From: a bacterium ADurb.Bin236
Lineage (GTDB): Bacteria; UBP15; UBA6099
Assembly (NCBI GenBank): GCA_002069885.1
Contig: MWCD01000024.1
Location: 1 to 54,158, forward strand
DNA: 54,158 bases
Reading direction: 5' to 3'
Part shown: piece after piece, positions 34,682 to 43,520 of the stretch
Numbering within the stretch: position 1 is the first letter of the stretch
Layout: each line of letters begins with the position of its first letter
Program-made: the position numbers and the translations under genes
Notes under the pieces: generated by a model
The model's database searches: none
What the model was told of the DNA's origin: nothing
What the model saw: only the letters and a program-made list of their open reading frames with translations

Positions 34682-36274
34682 ATGGGAGTTGCCGTGTCTT
34701 ATCAAATCGTTTTCTTTTTTGTTGTGCCGATTCTCTTCGGGGGGCTTCTCGGCTGGTTCACAAACTGGGTAGCCATCAAGATGCTGTTCTGGCCTGTGCG
34801 CCCGGTCAAGTTCCTCTTCAACCTTCAGGGCGTCATCCCTCGCAATAAATCCAATCTCGCGGAAAAAATTTCGGAAGAGATAGTGGGCAAGCTGCTAACT
34901 CCGGATTCCATCAGGGAAAAGTTGTCCGGGGACGAATTCAGGACCTCGATAGCTGAGTTGACGGGGAAATATTTCGCGGATGTCAGGAGGTTGCGCATCC
35001 GCGAGTTCCACACGTTTCTGCCGGGAATGGACGGCGTAAGATGGAACGAAAACATCGGCGGAGTGAAATCGTGGCTGAAAGATTGGGTGAGGAACTATCT
35101 TGACGACGAGGGGTTCGAGTCGGGAGTCAGGGGCGTCATCGCGGACAACGTGGGCGCGCTGTCTGAAAAAAAGGTTTCGGAACTTATCAGGGAAGAAAAC
35201 ATAGCGAGCCTCAAGGGATATCTGTCTGAGCGGATAGATTTTTTTCTGGGTCAAGACCGGGTGGCCGCGTTCATAAGGAAAGTCATCGACGCGCGGGTTG
35301 CCGCCCTCTCGGAGTCAGACAGGAAGTTGAAAAACATTGTCAGTTCGGTGGACCTCAACGAGATGTTGTACGCGCTGTACGAGCGGGAGATGCCGGGACT
35401 TATCGAGAACCTGAACCGGCTGCTGGAAGACACGGAAATCGTAGGAATGGCCAAGAGCAGGCTTATCGCCGCGATAGAGCAGTACCTAAAGGAAAAGAAA
35501 ATCTGGGGAACCGTCATCAGGGTATTCTTCTACAACGAGAACAAGGTGAACGAGATACTGGAAGAGAATATCAACCGTGGCATAGAGGAGTTGAAACGGA
35601 CGCTGAAGCGGGAAGAGACGGTGTCCAAGCTGAAGGATTTCGTGTTCGAGCACATCGACAGGTTTCTGGACAAGAGGATAAGCGAAGCGATGTCTTATGT
35701 GCCGAGGGAGCAGGTGGATAGTTTTGCGGTTGGTTTTGCGGAGCGGGCGTCGGCGCTCATCTCAGACGAAGAGACGCGCGGCTACCTGAAAGGCGAGTTG
35801 GACGGCTTTATCGACGGGCTTGCGGACGAAAAGCTCAAGGATGTCGCCGCGAACTACTTCGGCTCAAGCAGCGAGGCGTTGGCGGACTTCGCTTCCGATC
35901 AGATAATCGGGGTGGCGCGAGGCGAGAACTCGCGTAGCGTAATCGACAGGGCCATCGATATTCAGGTGGACGCCGTGGCGGACATGACGCTCGGAGAAAT
36001 CCTGCCTGCGGACACTGAGAAAAGCCTTCTGAACTACCTCGCCGGAGAGGGAATGAACGCGATTGTCGAACAGGTTCCGCGCGCGCTGGAGCTAATCGAC
36101 GTGAAAGAGATAACCAAGAGGAGCATAGAGAATTTCCCCGCCGAAGACATCAACAACATGTTGCACAACGTGATGAAGTCGGAACTGCGGTTCATAATTG
36201 TCCTTGGGCTGGTTCTCGGCTTGTTGATAGGACTGAGCCAAGGGCTGCTGCTGTTTTTCACGCAGGGGCTTTGA
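34682..36274 (+). CDS. DUF445 family membrane protein
   Basis: 530 residues. An N-terminal helix (about 6-26) is followed by the family motif GWFTNWVAIKMLFWP. A long helical, charged middle, likely coiled-coil (about 60-500), leads to a final membrane helix (about 503-525). The two ends in the membrane with a long loop between match the DUF445 (YheB-like) family. Function unknown. The ribosome site at ATG 34682 is weak. Confidence 0.87.
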   Translation: MGVAVSYQIVFFFVVPILFGGLLGWFTNWVAIKMLFWPVRPVKFLFNLQGVIPRNKSNLAEKISEEIVGKLLTPDSIREKLSGDEFRTSIAELTGKYFADVRRLRIREFHTFLPGMDGVRWNENIGGVKSWLKDWVRNYLDDEGFESGVRGVIADNVGALSEKKVSELIREENIASLKGYLSERIDFFLGQDRVAAFIRKVIDARVAALSESDRKLKNIVSSVDLNEMLYALYEREMPGLIENLNRLLEDTEIVGMAKSRLIAAIEQYLKEKKIWGTVIRVFFYNENKVNEILEENINRGIEELKRTLKREETVSKLKDFVFEHIDRFLDKRISEAMSYVPREQVDSFAVGFAERASALISDEETRGYLKGELDGFIDGLADEKLKDVAANYFGSSSEALADFASDQIIGVARGENSRSVIDRAIDIQVDAVADMTLGEILPADTEKSLLNYLAGEGMNAIVEQVPRALELIDVKEITKRSIENFPAEDINNMLHNVMKSELRFIIVLGLVLGLLIGLSQGLLLFFTQGL

Positions 36275-36403
36275 CATCCTCAAGTGCGACAAATTAAATC
36301 CTCAGACATATTATCAATCTGGAGATAGGATATTATCATTAAACCTTAATTTGGCGCGGGGAATCCGGCGCGGCGGCTCGGATGGAATGAAACGCGAGGC
36401 GGT

Positions 36404-36880
36404 ATGGGACTTATAAAACTACAGGTGAAATCCAAGGCTCCGGCGGACTTGGTGTACGAGATAGCGCACCAGACGCCCGAATTCGTGCGCGCGCTGCCGA
36501 ACATCAAAAGAATCAGGAAGCTTGAAGAGAATGAACAGCGGACATACTCGAAAACGGAATGGGTTCTGGATGTGCCGCTGCCGAAGATACTCGGCGAAGT
36601 GTCGTGGATAAAGGACGCGCTGTGGGACGACACGCGCCGCAAGTGCGACATCCGGCTGAACCGGGACTCCAAAGGCATCGTCAAACGCGTAAAGGGACTA
36701 TGGATGTTCTCGCCATGTCAGGACGGTTGCGTGATGAGCATGGATATGGATTTGACGGTTCAGCATTTCCTCATCGGCCCGGCCACCACCGCGATGATAG
36801 ACAAGCTTTTTAGGAAGAATATGGAAAGCCTCATGCTGGCCATCGGCGCCGAGGCGGAAAAACGTTTCATCAGGACATAA
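36404..36880 (+). CDS. SRPBCC-fold (polyketide cyclase/START-like) protein
   Basis: 158 residues with the helix-grip pattern: an N-terminal strand 'KSKAPADLVYEIAHQTPEF', an anti-parallel sheet and a long C-terminal helix. Binds a hydrophobic ligand in typical members. GAGGCGG lies right before the ATG. It is 22 bp upstream of a second SRPBCC gene, and a third lies at 45185. No catalytic residues are identifiable. Confidence 0.72.
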   Translation: MGLIKLQVKSKAPADLVYEIAHQTPEFVRALPNIKRIRKLEENEQRTYSKTEWVLDVPLPKILGEVSWIKDALWDDTRRKCDIRLNRDSKGIVKRVKGLWMFSPCQDGCVMSMDMDLTVQHFLIGPATTAMIDKLFRKNMESLMLAIGAEAEKRFIRT

Positions 36881-36902
36881 ACAACAGCGAGGTTCGCATC
36901 AG

Positions 36903-37415
36903 ATGCAGAAAGTAGCCAACAGCTTGAAACTGAACTACCCGCTCGATCTTGTGCTGCAGGTGACGCACTTCGATCTCATGCGCAATATGCCAAGTTTCAC
37001 GAAACTGCTGGGCATGGAAGAGATTAAACTTATCCGGTTCGACGAGCACGAGGACGGCAGCCACGATGTGGAATTCACGCTGAAGTCCAAAGATCGAGTG
37101 CCTGCGTTTGCCCGGACGGTCATCAAACCGGAAATGCTCGTTTGGCGGCAGATCGGGAAGTGGGACCCGGAAACGCTCACCATAGATTTCAAAATCGTGC
37201 CTCATTTCTTCCAGAGGGTAATCGACATCCGGGGGCGCAAAAGATACGTGGAGGGAGCGGGCTGCGTCACGATGGAAATCACTTCTTCCATCAGCGTCGG
37301 CATCCCCGGCATAGGCAGGCTGATGGAACAGGTAATAGTGAGCGAAGTGAAAAAGGAACAGATCAAGCTGCTGGGTAAAATCGAACAGGAAGTAGAAAAA
37401 CGTTCGAAATGCTAG
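36903..37415 (+). CDS. SRPBCC-fold protein (DUF2505-like)
   Basis: 170 residues with the pattern NYPLDLVLQV near the N-terminus, a central 'IKPEMLVW..IGKWD' strand pair and a C-terminal helix ending EQEVEKR. The same order (NYPVDDAVRV, ISPKMLTWF) occurs in the protein at 45185, so the two are paralogues. This resembles DUF2505. Probably co-transcribed with the gene before it. Confidence 0.75.
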   Translation: MQKVANSLKLNYPLDLVLQVTHFDLMRNMPSFTKLLGMEEIKLIRFDEHEDGSHDVEFTLKSKDRVPAFARTVIKPEMLVWRQIGKWDPETLTIDFKIVPHFFQRVIDIRGRKRYVEGAGCVTMEITSSISVGIPGIGRLMEQVIVSEVKKEQIKLLGKIEQEVEKRSKC

Positions 37416-37457
37416 GCGGCGCGCGCGGGGCGCGGCGCTTTTAATTCTTTAATGCGC

Positions 37458-37558
37458 TTAAGGGAAAACTTTTGAAAAAGTTCTCCCTTAAAATCCCTTT
37501 CAAAACGTTTCAATGCGCGCGGCGGAGCGGGCGCGTTCGCGCCTCCGCTCCGCCGCGC
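37458..37558 (+). repeat. Hairpin module copy 4 with GC-rich hairpin
   Basis: TTAAGGGAAAACTTTT (37458-37473) pairs with 37476-37491 with one mismatch. The third arm AATCCCTTT follows (37492-37501). Then a GC-rich hairpin: GCGCGGCGGAGCGG (37517-37530) with its exact complement (37545-37558). It is the reverse-orientation counterpart of 48307-48403, and lies between convergent genes. Confidence 0.75.
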
Positions 37559-37637
37559 TAATGTGAAAAGTTATTGGAAAAGGGTTTTCATGAGAATGCC
37601 TGTGCTCCGAATACCACTGAGAATCGAAAATATCTTC

Positions 37638-37707
37638 GTAGGGGCTACCCGTCGGGTAGCCCGGTTGACAGGGCGGTCAAAAGGGCGATTCAGCGAATCG
37701 CCCCTAC
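37638..37707. repeat. 70-bp double-hairpin element with GTAGGGGC ends
   Basis: Inverted ends GTAGGGGC (37638-37645) and GCCCCTAC (37700-37707) enclose two perfect hairpins: GGGCTACCC-GTC-GGGTAGCCC (37643-37663) and GGGCGATTC-AGC-GAATCGCCC (37683-37703). A related half-element, GGGCGACCC-AAC-GGGTCTCCC-CTAC, is at 48205-48229. Small non-autonomous repeat, origin unknown. Confidence 0.7.
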
Positions 37708-37773
37708 AATTCGAACGCGCTGTGAATCCAGACGATTTTGCGCGGAATCTTATTCATAAATGATTTACATGGG

Positions 37774-37861
37774 GCGTCGGGAAGGGACGCGGCCGCGTCC
37801 CTTCCCGACGCGCAAGGAAAAGTTTGAAGGATTTTCAAGGAAACTTTTCAAAGTTTCCTTG
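37774..37861 (-). repeat. Hairpin module copy 5
   Basis: GCGTCGGGAAGGGACGC (37774-37790) pairs exactly with 37795-37811 (17 bp). Then a third arm GAAGGATT (37826-37833) and a stem CAAGGAAACTTT (37836-37847) with its complement (37850-37861). It ends 10 bp from the thiolase stop, so it should terminate that gene's transcript. Confidence 0.75.
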
Positions 37862-37870
37862 AACCGCCGG

Positions 37871-39058
37871 TTACATTGAAACTGTGAGGGCGATGCCCAT
37901 GCCGCCGCCGATGCAGAGGGTTGCGAGACCTCTGCGGGCGCCGCGTTTCTTCATCGCGTACAGGAGGGTAACGAGTATTCTCGCGCCGGACGCGCCGATG
38001 GGGTGTCCGATGGCGATGGCTCCGCCGTTCACGTTTATGCAGTCCATGCGGTTTTCGATGCCGAGGTCACGGATTACGCCGAGGGCTTGAGCGGCGAAGG
38101 CTTCATTGAACTCCATTAGTTCTATATCGTCAAAAGACCAACCTGCTTTTTTGACAGCAGCGCGGGACGCCGGGGCGGGACCCATGCCCATGTATGCCGG
38201 ATCTACGCCTGCGGAAGCCCATGATTCAATTTTCGCCAGCGGCGTCAGGCCGAGTTCCTTAACCTTATCGCCGGAAGCCACGACGAACGCCGCGGCGCTG
38301 TCGTTGATGCCGGACGCGTTGCCGGCGGTGACGGAGCCGTCTTTTTTGAAGGCGGGTTTGAGTTTGGCGAGGCTTTCGAGGGTGGTGTCCGCGCGCGCGT
38401 GCTCGTCAAGCGTGAACTGTACGGGGTCGCCTTTTCTCTGCGGAATCGGAACGGGGACAATCTCGTCCACGAACGCGCCTGACTCGATGGCGGCGGCCGC
38501 GCGCATCTGGCTGTTGTAAGCCAATGTGTCCTGATCTTCGCGGCTGATTCCGTATTTTGCGGCTATGTTTTCTGCGGTCATGCCCATATGGTAGTTGTTG
38601 AATCGTTCCCACAGGCCGTCGTATATCATCGAGTCCACAATCTCGTCGTTGCCCATTCGGTATCCGCCGCGCGCCTTGCGGAGCAGATAAGGGGCGGCGC
38701 TCATATTTTCGGTTCCGCCCGCGATGACAAGTTCCGCGTCGCCCGCGCGGATGGACTGAGCGGCCAGAGCAACGGCCTTCAAACCGGAGCCGCACACCTT
38801 ATTGATTGTCATGGCCGGCACTTCGATTGGAAGCCCCGCGTTTATCGAGCATTGACGCGCCACGTTCTGCCCCAGCCCCGCGCCGAGCACATTGCCCATT
38901 ATCACTTCGCCGAACCCGGCGTCGGGGGCCAGCCCCGCCCTGCTCAATGCTCCGGCTATAGCTATCCTGCCAAGCTCCGCTGCCGGGACATCTTTCAACG
39001 TGCCGCTAAATTTTCCAACAGCCGTCCTTGCCGCGCTTGCGATGTATACGTCTTTCAT
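37871..39058 (-). CDS. atoB: Acetyl-CoA C-acetyltransferase (thiolase)
   Basis: Catalyses reversible condensation or cleavage of acetoacetyl-CoA. The 395-residue length and all active-site motifs fit: nucleophile Cys89 in [27 protein letters not shown] (His) and the second Cys near 382 in LCIGGGMG. No other beta-oxidation or butanoate genes are adjacent, so pathway direction is open. The gene symbol is by family; fadA-type or phbA is possible. Confidence 0.92.
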   Translation of the reverse strand: MKDVYIASAARTAVGKFSGTLKDVPAAELGRIAIAGALSRAGLAPDAGFGEVIMGNVLGAGLGQNVARQCSINAGLPIEVPAMTINKVCGSGLKAVALAAQSIRAGDAELVIAGGTENMSAAPYLLRKARGGYRMGNDEIVDSMIYDGLWERFNNYHMGMTAENIAAKYGISREDQDTLAYNSQMRAAAAIESGAFVDEIVPVPIPQRKGDPVQFTLDEHARADTTLESLAKLKPAFKKDGSVTAGNASGINDSAAAFVVASGDKVKELGLTPLAKIESWASAGVDPAYMGMGPAPASRAAVKKAGWSFDDIELMEFNEAFAAQALGVIRDLGIENRMDCINVNGGAIAIGHPIGASGARILVTLLYAMKKRGARRGLATLCIGGGMGIALTVSM

Positions 39059-39459
39059 GATTCAGGCTCCTTTTATATGCGGGCGCAGGAGGCGCTTTCC
39101 GCGTCCCGCATCCGTGTCGTCAGGCTTCCTTTTCGGCTGATTCTATCCTAAATCTGGCGAGCGGGCAACATGTTTCGCCGCCTCCTGTTCCAGCGCAGAC
39201 GCCGACAAAGACCTTGACAACAGTGTTTCCATAATAATATGTCTTACTGTTTTATGTTGATAAACGCCGCGCGCTCATTCATAATTGAATCGCATAACAA
39301 CTAAGCGTGAAACGCGAGCCATATTTGAATAGATAGGAATTTATTCATAGGAAGTTTCGCATAGATGTCGGCTGAATCCCGGCATGGCAACTTGATTGAT
39401 TTTCGCTACGGCAAGCGAGTTGTAATACTCGAATGCGAGGCGTTCAAACGAACGATTTT
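39059..39459. other. Divergent intergenic region, no feature recognised
   Basis: Between the divergent thiolase and GT2 genes. Moderately AT-rich around 39220-39360. No clear promoter pair, hairpin module or small gene was found. An ATG at 39433, in frame with the GT2 gene, could extend that gene by nine residues. Confidence 0.4.
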
Positions 39460-40188
39460 ATGAGCCGACCTTATTTGTCCATAATCGCGCCTTGCTACAA
39501 CGAAAACAATCATCTCTTCGCTGGAGCGCAAGAGATATTGAGAAGTCTTGCCGAGGCGGGATACGACGATTACGAGATGATATTCGTGGACGACGGCAGC
39601 GAGGACGGCACGCGGGATGTCATCGAGGAGATAACTCGCGGGAATAACCGGGCAAGATATATATTTCACGACAGGAACAGAGGACGCGGGGCGGCGGTGA
39701 AAACAGGAATGGCCGCCGCCGGCGGCGAAATCGCAGGGTTTTTGGATGTCGACCTCGAAGTGCACAGCCGTTTCATACGCCCGCTTGTTGAAGCGGTAGC
39801 GGGCGGCGCGGACATGGCGGTGGGAGTGAGGTCTTTCAAATCGCCATTCGGCTTGGACGCTCTTTTCAGGCGGCTTTTAAGCGAGGGCTACAAGCTCGCT
39901 TCGAAAATCATGTTGAACATGGACGCGAAGGATTCGGAGGCGGGTTTTAAATTTTTCAACCTCGCCCGAATGAGCGACGTAATACAGAGCGCGGAATCCG
40001 ACGGCTGGTTCTGGGACACCGAAGTGATGTTGCGAGCGAGCCGGGGCGGATTCAAAATAGCGGAGCTGCCCATTGAGTACATCAGGCGCAACGATAAGAA
40101 ATCGAGTGTGAAACCGTTGCGCGACACCGCTGAATATATCAAATCGCTGTTCATATACAGAAAGAGAATTAGCAGAGGGGAAATCTGA
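39460..40188 (+). CDS. Glycosyltransferase family 2 (dolichyl-phosphate-mannose-synthase-like)
   Basis: A GT-A fold of 242 residues. The N-terminal strand is SIIAPCYNE, then the nucleotide-binding FVDDGSEDGT, RGRGAAVKTGM and the metal motif FLDVDLE (DxD variant). A WFWDTEVMLRA segment with the catalytic acid region follows. There is no membrane helix, so it is a soluble or peripheral enzyme that probably makes a polyprenyl-phosphate sugar. It is followed 67 bp later by a membrane propeller protein. Confidence 0.87.
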   Translation: MSRPYLSIIAPCYNENNHLFAGAQEILRSLAEAGYDDYEMIFVDDGSEDGTRDVIEEITRGNNRARYIFHDRNRGRGAAVKTGMAAAGGEIAGFLDVDLEVHSRFIRPLVEAVAGGADMAVGVRSFKSPFGLDALFRRLLSEGYKLASKIMLNMDAKDSEAGFKFFNLARMSDVIQSAESDGWFWDTEVMLRASRGGFKIAELPIEYIRRNDKKSSVKPLRDTAEYIKSLFIYRKRISRGEI

Positions 40189-40255
40189 GACGCGCCGGGC
40201 GGCGTCTCCGAAGCGTGGATATTAAGCGGCGTAAAACGCGCTTCCAACGGAGATT

Positions 40256-41788
40256 ATGGGGTTCATAAAATATTTTCTTTTGTCGTTGTTTCCGTTCGCA
40301 TTGCTACTTCAAAACGCGGGGCCGGTGACGCCGATCCTGCCGCCGGTTTTGGTCTTCAGCGCGGCGAACGCCACAAGTCTGGCAAAAAAAGCGACCGGAA
40401 AACCGGCCGGCAGGGTTCTGAAAGCGGCGGTCTATTGCTATTACGCGACCTTGGCTCTCGCCGCAGCGGCGCTGTTTCTTCTATTTGTTCCATACTATCC
40501 GAGATTTTTCATTTTCGCCGTCGCTTCGGTCGTTATCCTGTCTATTCTGAGCGCGAGCCGAGCCTCGAAGCCGCTGATGGTCGCCATAGGCGTCGCCGTC
40601 GCATTCGCCTGCTTTGTGTGGTGCTCCGTCATAACCCGCGTAGACGTCGGCGCGGTAGCCGCCGCGCTTGTTCTTGCGGCCGTTTTGTTCAAACCCCGCG
40701 TCGAGCTTACATCCGGGATACTGCTAAACATAATCACTATAGTGACATTCTTTTTTTTCAACGCGCCCCGGCAGACTCCTGAAAAAATCATCGAACTGTC
40801 GATGGAAAAATACGCTAAGCCGGTTTACCTTTTCAGCGACGGCATGGGGCGGGACGACGGTCGCCTCTACAACGGCCTGCTCAGGATAACCACCACCTCG
40901 GACGGCAGGTTCGCTTATTTCACGGCAAAAGAAGCGCGGGAGACTCAAGACCCGGATTACTTCAGCCTATACAAGGTGGAAATCGACAAGCCGTCAAATG
41001 TCCTCAAATGGTCTAACGACCGGATGTCCGACGTGGCGCTGGTGGACGAAGAAACGAAACTGCTCGCCACGGATTACTCTGACGAAAAATTGTGGCTGCT
41101 GGACGCGGCCACGCTGGAGCCGTTGGCGAGCGAGGACACGCAGGAGCGGCCGCAATGGATTATCTACGACGAGAAAAGGGGCCGCGCTACGGTCACTCAT
41201 GAAGGCCTTTCATCGTACATAAGTTATTCGATACCGGACTTGAAACAATTAAACCGGATATACAATTCCACGTGCCCGGAATGGGTGGCGGTCGACTACG
41301 GCAAAGACCGTATATACTCGGCTAACCTCTGCTCGACATTTCACATGTTGAGCGAGATTGACATGAAAACGATGAAGACGACGCGCGAGCGGCTTCCGGC
41401 GAACTTCTTTTCGCTGGGCGCGGGCGTGGACGGAGACAGAGACAGGGTGTATGTCACCGGATTCATCACCGGAGCCGTTCACGCGTTTGACCAGAACACA
41501 TTAAGGCGGGTGGCGACGTTCCACACTAAGCCCGGCGTCCGCTCTGTGGCGCCCGACGACAAGCGGGACCTTGTTTACGTCTGCAACATGATAGACCCGC
41601 ATACGTTTGTATATGACATTTCCGGCAAACAGGTGGCTAAAGTGTTCACCGGCGGCTCGTGCCGCGTCATTCATGTCTCTCCGTCTTCAGGCAGGGTCTT
41701 CGTCGGCAGCATGTACGGTCTGATAGAGTTGCGGATAGACGACCTTATGAGCGACCGTCGGAAATCCGCAGAAGCCGCTGGACGATGA
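40256..41788 (+). CDS. Membrane protein with C-terminal beta-propeller-like domain
   Basis: 510 residues. Six or so hydrophobic helices lie in the first 175 residues (FFLLSLFPFALLLQ onward). The rest (about 190-500) is a soluble domain with repeated strands of the type 'VYVTGFITGAVHAFD' and 'VYVCNMIDPHTFVYDISG', consistent with a seven-bladed propeller. ATG at 40256 with CGGAG before it. It may act with the GT2 upstream; function unknown. Confidence 0.72.
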   Translation: MGFIKYFLLSLFPFALLLQNAGPVTPILPPVLVFSAANATSLAKKATGKPAGRVLKAAVYCYYATLALAAAALFLLFVPYYPRFFIFAVASVVILSILSASRASKPLMVAIGVAVAFACFVWCSVITRVDVGAVAAALVLAAVLFKPRVELTSGILLNIITIVTFFFFNAPRQTPEKIIELSMEKYAKPVYLFSDGMGRDDGRLYNGLLRITTTSDGRFAYFTAKEARETQDPDYFSLYKVEIDKPSNVLKWSNDRMSDVALVDEETKLLATDYSDEKLWLLDAATLEPLASEDTQERPQWIIYDEKRGRATVTHEGLSSYISYSIPDLKQLNRIYNSTCPEWVAVDYGKDRIYSANLCSTFHMLSEIDMKTMKTTRERLPANFFSLGAGVDGDRDRVYVTGFITGAVHAFDQNTLRRVATFHTKPGVRSVAPDDKRDLVYVCNMIDPHTFVYDISGKQVAKVFTGGSCRVIHVSPSSGRVFVGSMYGLIELRIDDLMSDRRKSAEAAGR

Positions 41789-41884
41789 GACAACCCCCGC
41801 GCGTTCGCGGCTCCATGAAACCGCAGGTTTGAACCTGAAGCGTCATTCGGCTAGAATGTTTCCCCGTGAAAGGACAACGAGAGG

Positions 41885-42763
41885 ATGAAGGCGAGACTAG
41901 AGTGTTTTCCGTGTTATTTCAGGCAGGCGTTGCAGGCGTCTGAAATCGCGGGCGCAACGGACGACAGTAAATGGGAGGCGGCGCGCGCGGTGGCGGCGTT
42001 GCTCACAAAGGTGTCTCCGGACGACGAATCGATGCTTGTCGCCGAGGAGATTCACAAGGCGATAAAAGAAGCGCTCGGCAATCCCGACCCGTACTTCAAC
42101 GTGAAAGAGGAATACACGGGAATAGCGGAAGGGCTGTTGCCGCGCATCGAGGAGATGGCGCGCGCGGGAGCCGACCCACTGCTATCCGCCGCCAAGCTCG
42201 CAATCGCCGGAAACATAATAGATTTCGGAGCGGGGACGAACTTCAACGTAGAAGCGGCTGTCATAGGGGCGCTCGAAGCGCCTTTCGCGATCGACCACCT
42301 CGAAAAGCTCAGGCAGGCGCTCGCCTCCGCCCGCTCCGTCCTTTACCTCGGCGACAACACTGGAGAGATTTACTTCGACAGGCCGATGTTGCGTCTCATA
42401 AAGTCCGGCGGGGCGGACATTACGTTCGTCACGCGCGGCGCGCCCATCCTCAACGACGCCACAATCGAGTACGCCCGACGCGCCGGAATCGACGAGTTCG
42501 CAACCCTAGCCGACACCGGCGCGATGTCTCCCGGTTTCCCGCCGGGCCGCGTCAGGCCGGAAGTCTTCTCTCTTTTCGAGACGGCGGACGTGGTGGTGTC
42601 AAAGGGGCAGGCGAACTTTGAAACCCTCTGCCATATAAAGCGGCCGGGGCTGTTCTTCCTGCTGAAAATAAAATGCGAGATCGTCGCCCGGATGATAGGC
42701 GGCGGCAAACTTGGGGACGTGCTTCTGATGGAGGCGGGTCGGTTCCCGCTGCTTGAAGTCTGA
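41885..42763 (+). CDS. DUF89 family protein (damage-control phosphatase-like)
   Basis: 292 residues with the DUF89 signatures: N-terminal CFPCYFRQA, GNIIDFG, YLGDNTGEI with the metal-binding Asp-Asn, and VSKGQANFE. Family members are metal-dependent phosphatases on damaged metabolites or sugar phosphates. GAGAGG precedes the ATG. It is followed at 19 bp by a MoaB-like gene and the pair is probably co-transcribed. Confidence 0.9.
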   Translation: MKARLECFPCYFRQALQASEIAGATDDSKWEAARAVAALLTKVSPDDESMLVAEEIHKAIKEALGNPDPYFNVKEEYTGIAEGLLPRIEEMARAGADPLLSAAKLAIAGNIIDFGAGTNFNVEAAVIGALEAPFAIDHLEKLRQALASARSVLYLGDNTGEIYFDRPMLRLIKSGGADITFVTRGAPILNDATIEYARRAGIDEFATLADTGAMSPGFPPGRVRPEVFSLFETADVVVSKGQANFETLCHIKRPGLFFLLKIKCEIVARMIGGGKLGDVLLMEAGRFPLLEV

Positions 42764-42782
42764 CGCCGCAAACGGAGGCGGA

Positions 42783-43283
42783 ATGGGACACAAGGATCAC
42801 AAGGAGAAAGCGCGAGGCCCGGTAGGCGTGTTGGTGATGACAGTAAGCGACACGCGGACGGAGGAAACCGACGAGAGCGGCGCGCTGATAAAGGCGCTGC
42901 TGGCTGAAGCCGGGCATGAGGTCGCCGGATACGAGATAATGCCGGACGAGCCGTCGCTGGTGGCGAAGGCGCTGGCGGCTCCGCCCGCCGGGGTGTCAGC
43001 CGCGATCATCAACGGCGGAACCGGTATTTCAAAGAGAGATTCTACGTTCGACGCCGTCCGCTCGGCTCTGTCAAAAGAGCTGCCGGGCTTCGGCGAGCTG
43101 TTCAGGATGTTGAGCTACGAGCAAATAGGCGCGGCGGCGATTATGAGCAGGGCGACCGCTGGAATCACCACCTCCGGGCTTGCCGTGTTTTCCATCCCCG
43201 GCTCGATCCACGCTGTCAGGCTAGCTATGGAAAAAATTATCCTTCCCGAGCTTTCACACATCGTCTGGGAAGCTGGCAGATAA
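42783..43283 (+). CDS. MoaB/MogA-type molybdopterin adenylyltransferase family protein
   Basis: 166 residues. The molybdopterin-binding fold is shown by VSDTR, INGGTGISKRD and the MoaB-like segment LSYEQIGAAAIMSRATAG, ending SIPGS. It would adenylylate or bind molybdopterin. ATG 42783 is chosen for GGAGG at 42774-42778; a TTG at 42753 overlaps the DUF89 stop. No molybdoenzyme is in the window. Confidence 0.9.
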   Translation: MGHKDHKEKARGPVGVLVMTVSDTRTEETDESGALIKALLAEAGHEVAGYEIMPDEPSLVAKALAAPPAGVSAAIINGGTGISKRDSTFDAVRSALSKELPGFGELFRMLSYEQIGAAAIMSRATAGITTSGLAVFSIPGSIHAVRLAMEKIILPELSHIVWEAGR

Positions 43284-43305
43284 CAATCATAAAAGGAGCG
43301 CGCAG

Positions 43306-43518
43306 ATGGCAAAAATATCCGGATGCGTCACTTTCACCGCCAAGACGGAGGCCAACATTTCGGCTGACATTCTGGGCGGCAAAATCACCGAATGGGTGAA
43401 GTCCAACCCGTTCGCCGTGCTGGAAGAAAAATTTGTCGCCCAGAGCGACAACTATGTGAGCGTGCTGTTGTTCTACTCCGGTCAGGCCGGAAGCGTGAAC
43501 CCGCTGGACAAGATGTGA
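43306..43518 (+). CDS. Small conserved-looking protein, unknown
   Basis: 70 residues, preceded by a strong AAAGGAG. The start 'MAKISGCVTFTAKTE' and the strands 'NYVSVLLFYSG' suggest a small mixed sheet. It is coupled to its neighbours, 22 bp after the MoaB-like gene and 2 bp before the PHP phosphatase, so it is a real gene in an operon. No family recognised. Confidence 0.7.
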   Translation: MAKISGCVTFTAKTEANISADILGGKITEWVKSNPFAVLEEKFVAQSDNYVSVLLFYSGQAGSVNPLDKM

Positions 43519-43520
43519 GC

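Noticed and set aside
37563-37763. 66-residue open frame between thiolase and SRPBCC genes
   Set aside because: It is made of the 70-bp double hairpin and flanking repeat DNA; no ribosome site.
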